This document shows positions 62,955-64,000 of a stretch of DNA of 64,000 nucleotides, piece by piece. The notes below the pieces were generated by a model that worked only from the letters and a program-made list of their open reading frames with translations, was not told the origin of the DNA and did not search any database. Numbering within the stretch: the stretch's first letter is position 1; each line of letters opens with the position of its first letter. The DNA is from Aureimonas sp. Leaf427 (GTDB lineage Bacteria > Pseudomonadota > Alphaproteobacteria > Rhizobiales > Rhizobiaceae), in contig NZ_LMQW01000043.1 in the NCBI RefSeq assembly GCF_001425485.1, positions 227,035 through 291,034 of the forward strand, given 5' to 3'. Position numbers and translations under genes: made by a program.

Positions 62955-63881
62955 TCAGTCGCCCGCGACGAAGAACTGCAGCTTGCCGTCCGGCGAGATG
63001 CCCATGCGGTAGAAGTTGTAGGCGCCGAAGTTCAGCATTTCCTGATAGTCGCCGGCGGTCACGAGTTCGAAGAGCTCGACCTTCTGCGGCTTGGTCAGCT
63101 TGTCCACGGCAACCGCCGTGAAGTAGGGCCAGACGAAGATCTCGTTGTCGGAATCGGGCTCGTTGCGCACATGCCCGGCTTCCAGAACCTCCAGCATGAT
63201 GGCGAGAAGCTCGACGCCTTCGCCGTCGCCGGAGGCCGATTTGAGGAACTGGATGGGATCGCCGCTCGCCTCGCCGAAGGAGAGGAGCGTGCCCTCCTCG
63301 CCGACCTGGATATAGGGCCGCAGCGCCTCGATATCGCCGGTCTTGGCGATGGCCATCAGGGTGTGACGCAGATCGCGCACCGGCTTGGGCAGGCCTTCCT
63401 CGCCATAGACGATGACGGCGGGCGGACCTGCATCCTCTTCGTCGATCGTCTTGGCGATCGCGCCGGCCGGCACCGTCGACGGGTCGATCTCGCCGGTGGT
63501 CGGCGCCTCTGCGCCCTCGCCATCCGGAGCCTCGCCGTCGGGTGCGGCGTCGGGCGCTGCGGGTTCGGTACCCGGGGCGTTCTCGGGCGGTTGCGTGGCC
63601 GGGGCCGCCGGCGGCGTCGGCTGTGGCCCGGCATCCGCAGGAGCGGTTGGAGCGGCAACGGGCGGGTTGGCGACCGGCGCTGCGGGCGCCGCTGCCGGTT
63701 CCGGCGAAGCCGAGGGCGTGACCGTGCCGGCCAGCGGCGGCAGCGGAACGGAGACGATGCCTTCGCGCTGCTGCGCGACGCCGTCCTTGGTCACGATCTG
63801 CGAGAAGGCGTGAGCCGGCTGTGCCAGCAGGACGGCGAGGCCGAGGGCCCCGCAGAGCTTGGCAAGATGGACGTCGATCAT
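62955..63881 (-). CDS. Exported proline/alanine-rich protein, unknown function
   Basis: A 308-residue protein with a signal peptide ending AHA (MIDVHLAKLCGALGLAVLLA at the start). Residues about 50-150 are a low-complexity proline/alanine/glutamate linker. The C-terminal domain (about 160-308) is ordered: PKPVRDLRHTLMAIAKTGDI, GEEGTLLSFGEASGDPIQFL, NEIFVWPYFTAVAVDKLTKP and NFYRMGISPDGKLQFFVAGD at the very end. I do not recognise a family with certainty, but the conserved-looking end suggests a rhizobial-specific periplasmic protein. Start at 63881 is set by the signal peptide. Confidence 0.75.
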   Translation of the reverse strand: MIDVHLAKLCGALGLAVLLAQPAHAFSQIVTKDGVAQQREGIVSVPLPPLAGTVTPSASPEPAAAPAAPVANPPVAAPTAPADAGPQPTPPAAPATQPPENAPGTEPAAPDAAPDGEAPDGEGAEAPTTGEIDPSTVPAGAIAKTIDEEDAGPPAVIVYGEEGLPKPVRDLRHTLMAIAKTGDIEALRPYIQVGEEGTLLSFGEASGDPIQFLKSASGDGEGVELLAIMLEVLEAGHVRNEPDSDNEIFVWPYFTAVAVDKLTKPQKVELFELVTAGDYQEMLNFGAYNFYRMGISPDGKLQFFVAGD

Positions 63882-63915
63882 ACTCGTCTTCTTTCGCGCC
63901 CGCAAAACGGCGCGC

Positions 63916-64000
63916 CTATTGCAGGTTCCGGTCGGCGCGGAACTCGCCATATTCGATGCGCTCGCGCAGCCGGACGAGAAGCTCCAGGACCTCCTCCTCG
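63916..64000 (-). CDS. C-terminal fragment of a gene entering from the right edge
   Basis: The last 28 codons of a minus-strand gene: an acidic/leucine-rich helix EEEVLELLVRLRERIEYGEF and then RADRNLQ before TAG. The rest lies outside the window and too little is present to name it. It ends 34 bases before the next minus-strand gene, so the two are probably cotranscribed. Confidence 0.5.
   Translation of the reverse strand, partial: EEEVLELLVRLRERIEYGEFRADRNLQ

Noticed and set aside
1-64000. Search for CRISPR arrays, tRNA, rRNA, transposases, integrases or prophage genes
   Set aside because: No regularly spaced repeats, no tRNA-like cloverleaf ends and no recombinase motifs were seen, only the fold-back intergenic repeats listed.

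Overview
This is a 64 kb stretch of high-GC chromosome from an alphaproteobacterium, most likely order Hyphomicrobiales (Rhizobiales). The evidence is a rhizobial-type porin, a PleC/PdhS-type cell-cycle kinase, a ccmI-E-F-H cytochrome c operon followed by degP and a two-component pair, one long bifunctional Rsh, a rpoZ / rsh / pyrE / acpS / lepB / rnc / era / recO order, nadABC next to a NadQ-type regulator, and CtrA-like and GANTC (CcrM) sites. The genus cannot be named from the sequence. Both ends cut through genes. No rRNA, tRNA, CRISPR array, transposase, integrase or prophage gene was recognised; this is core chromosome with a few accessory patches.

Layout, left to right. 1-6 kb: tail of a sensor kinase, a small lipoprotein and the cytochrome c maturation operon. 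6-15.6 kb: DegP protease, an OmpR-type regulator with its kinase, GlnE, and convergently a PleC-like kinase with a cluster of GANTC sites upstream. 15.7-25.7 kb: aminopeptidase N, an orphan molybdenum-hydroxylase large subunit, a DMT exporter, a metallo-beta-lactamase-fold hydrolase, a small anchored protein, an MFS transporter and a family 4-like uracil-DNA glycosylase. 25.8-34 kb: ETF-ubiquinone oxidoreductase, AMP nucleosidase with a membrane-anchored EEP hydrolase, a 50-residue secreted cysteine peptide, a GST, a DUF2147 protein, a Sel1-like small protein, a HisC-like aminotransferase and a gamma carbonic anhydrase. 34-40 kb: a long regulatory region with a perfect CtrA box, an abundant-type porin, two copies of a fold-back repeat, and a lytic transglycosylase. 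39.5-43.7 kb: dapA, smpB, a DUF4160-DUF2442 pair, a family 5 uracil-DNA glycosylase with a NYN protein, and rpoZ. 43.8-51.2 kb: the stringent-response and housekeeping string rsh to recO. 51.3-64 kb: nadABC behind a palindromic operator, a large secreted protein, panCB, an operon ygfZ - HD hydrolase - tyrosine phosphatase - nadQ, a dihydroorotase, a proline/alanine-rich secreted protein and the tail of a further gene.

How the genes fit together. Several blocks are tightly coupled by 4-bp start/stop overlaps (ccmE-ccmF-ccmH, DUF2062-acpS, rnc-era, nadB-nadC, gamma-CA-aminotransferase, ygfZ-HD). The NAD block is the clearest regulatory story: the operator before nadA is an imperfect palindrome inside 11-bp direct repeats, and its probable repressor NadQ is encoded 7 kb away. 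Cell-cycle signals (CtrA box at the porin, GANTC cluster at the PleC-like kinase) are the other notable regulatory layer. I found no wholly novel multi-gene system. The best candidates for under-described biology are the DUF4160-DUF2442 module, the orphan CoxL-like subunit, the 50-residue cysteine peptide and the paired fold-back repeats.
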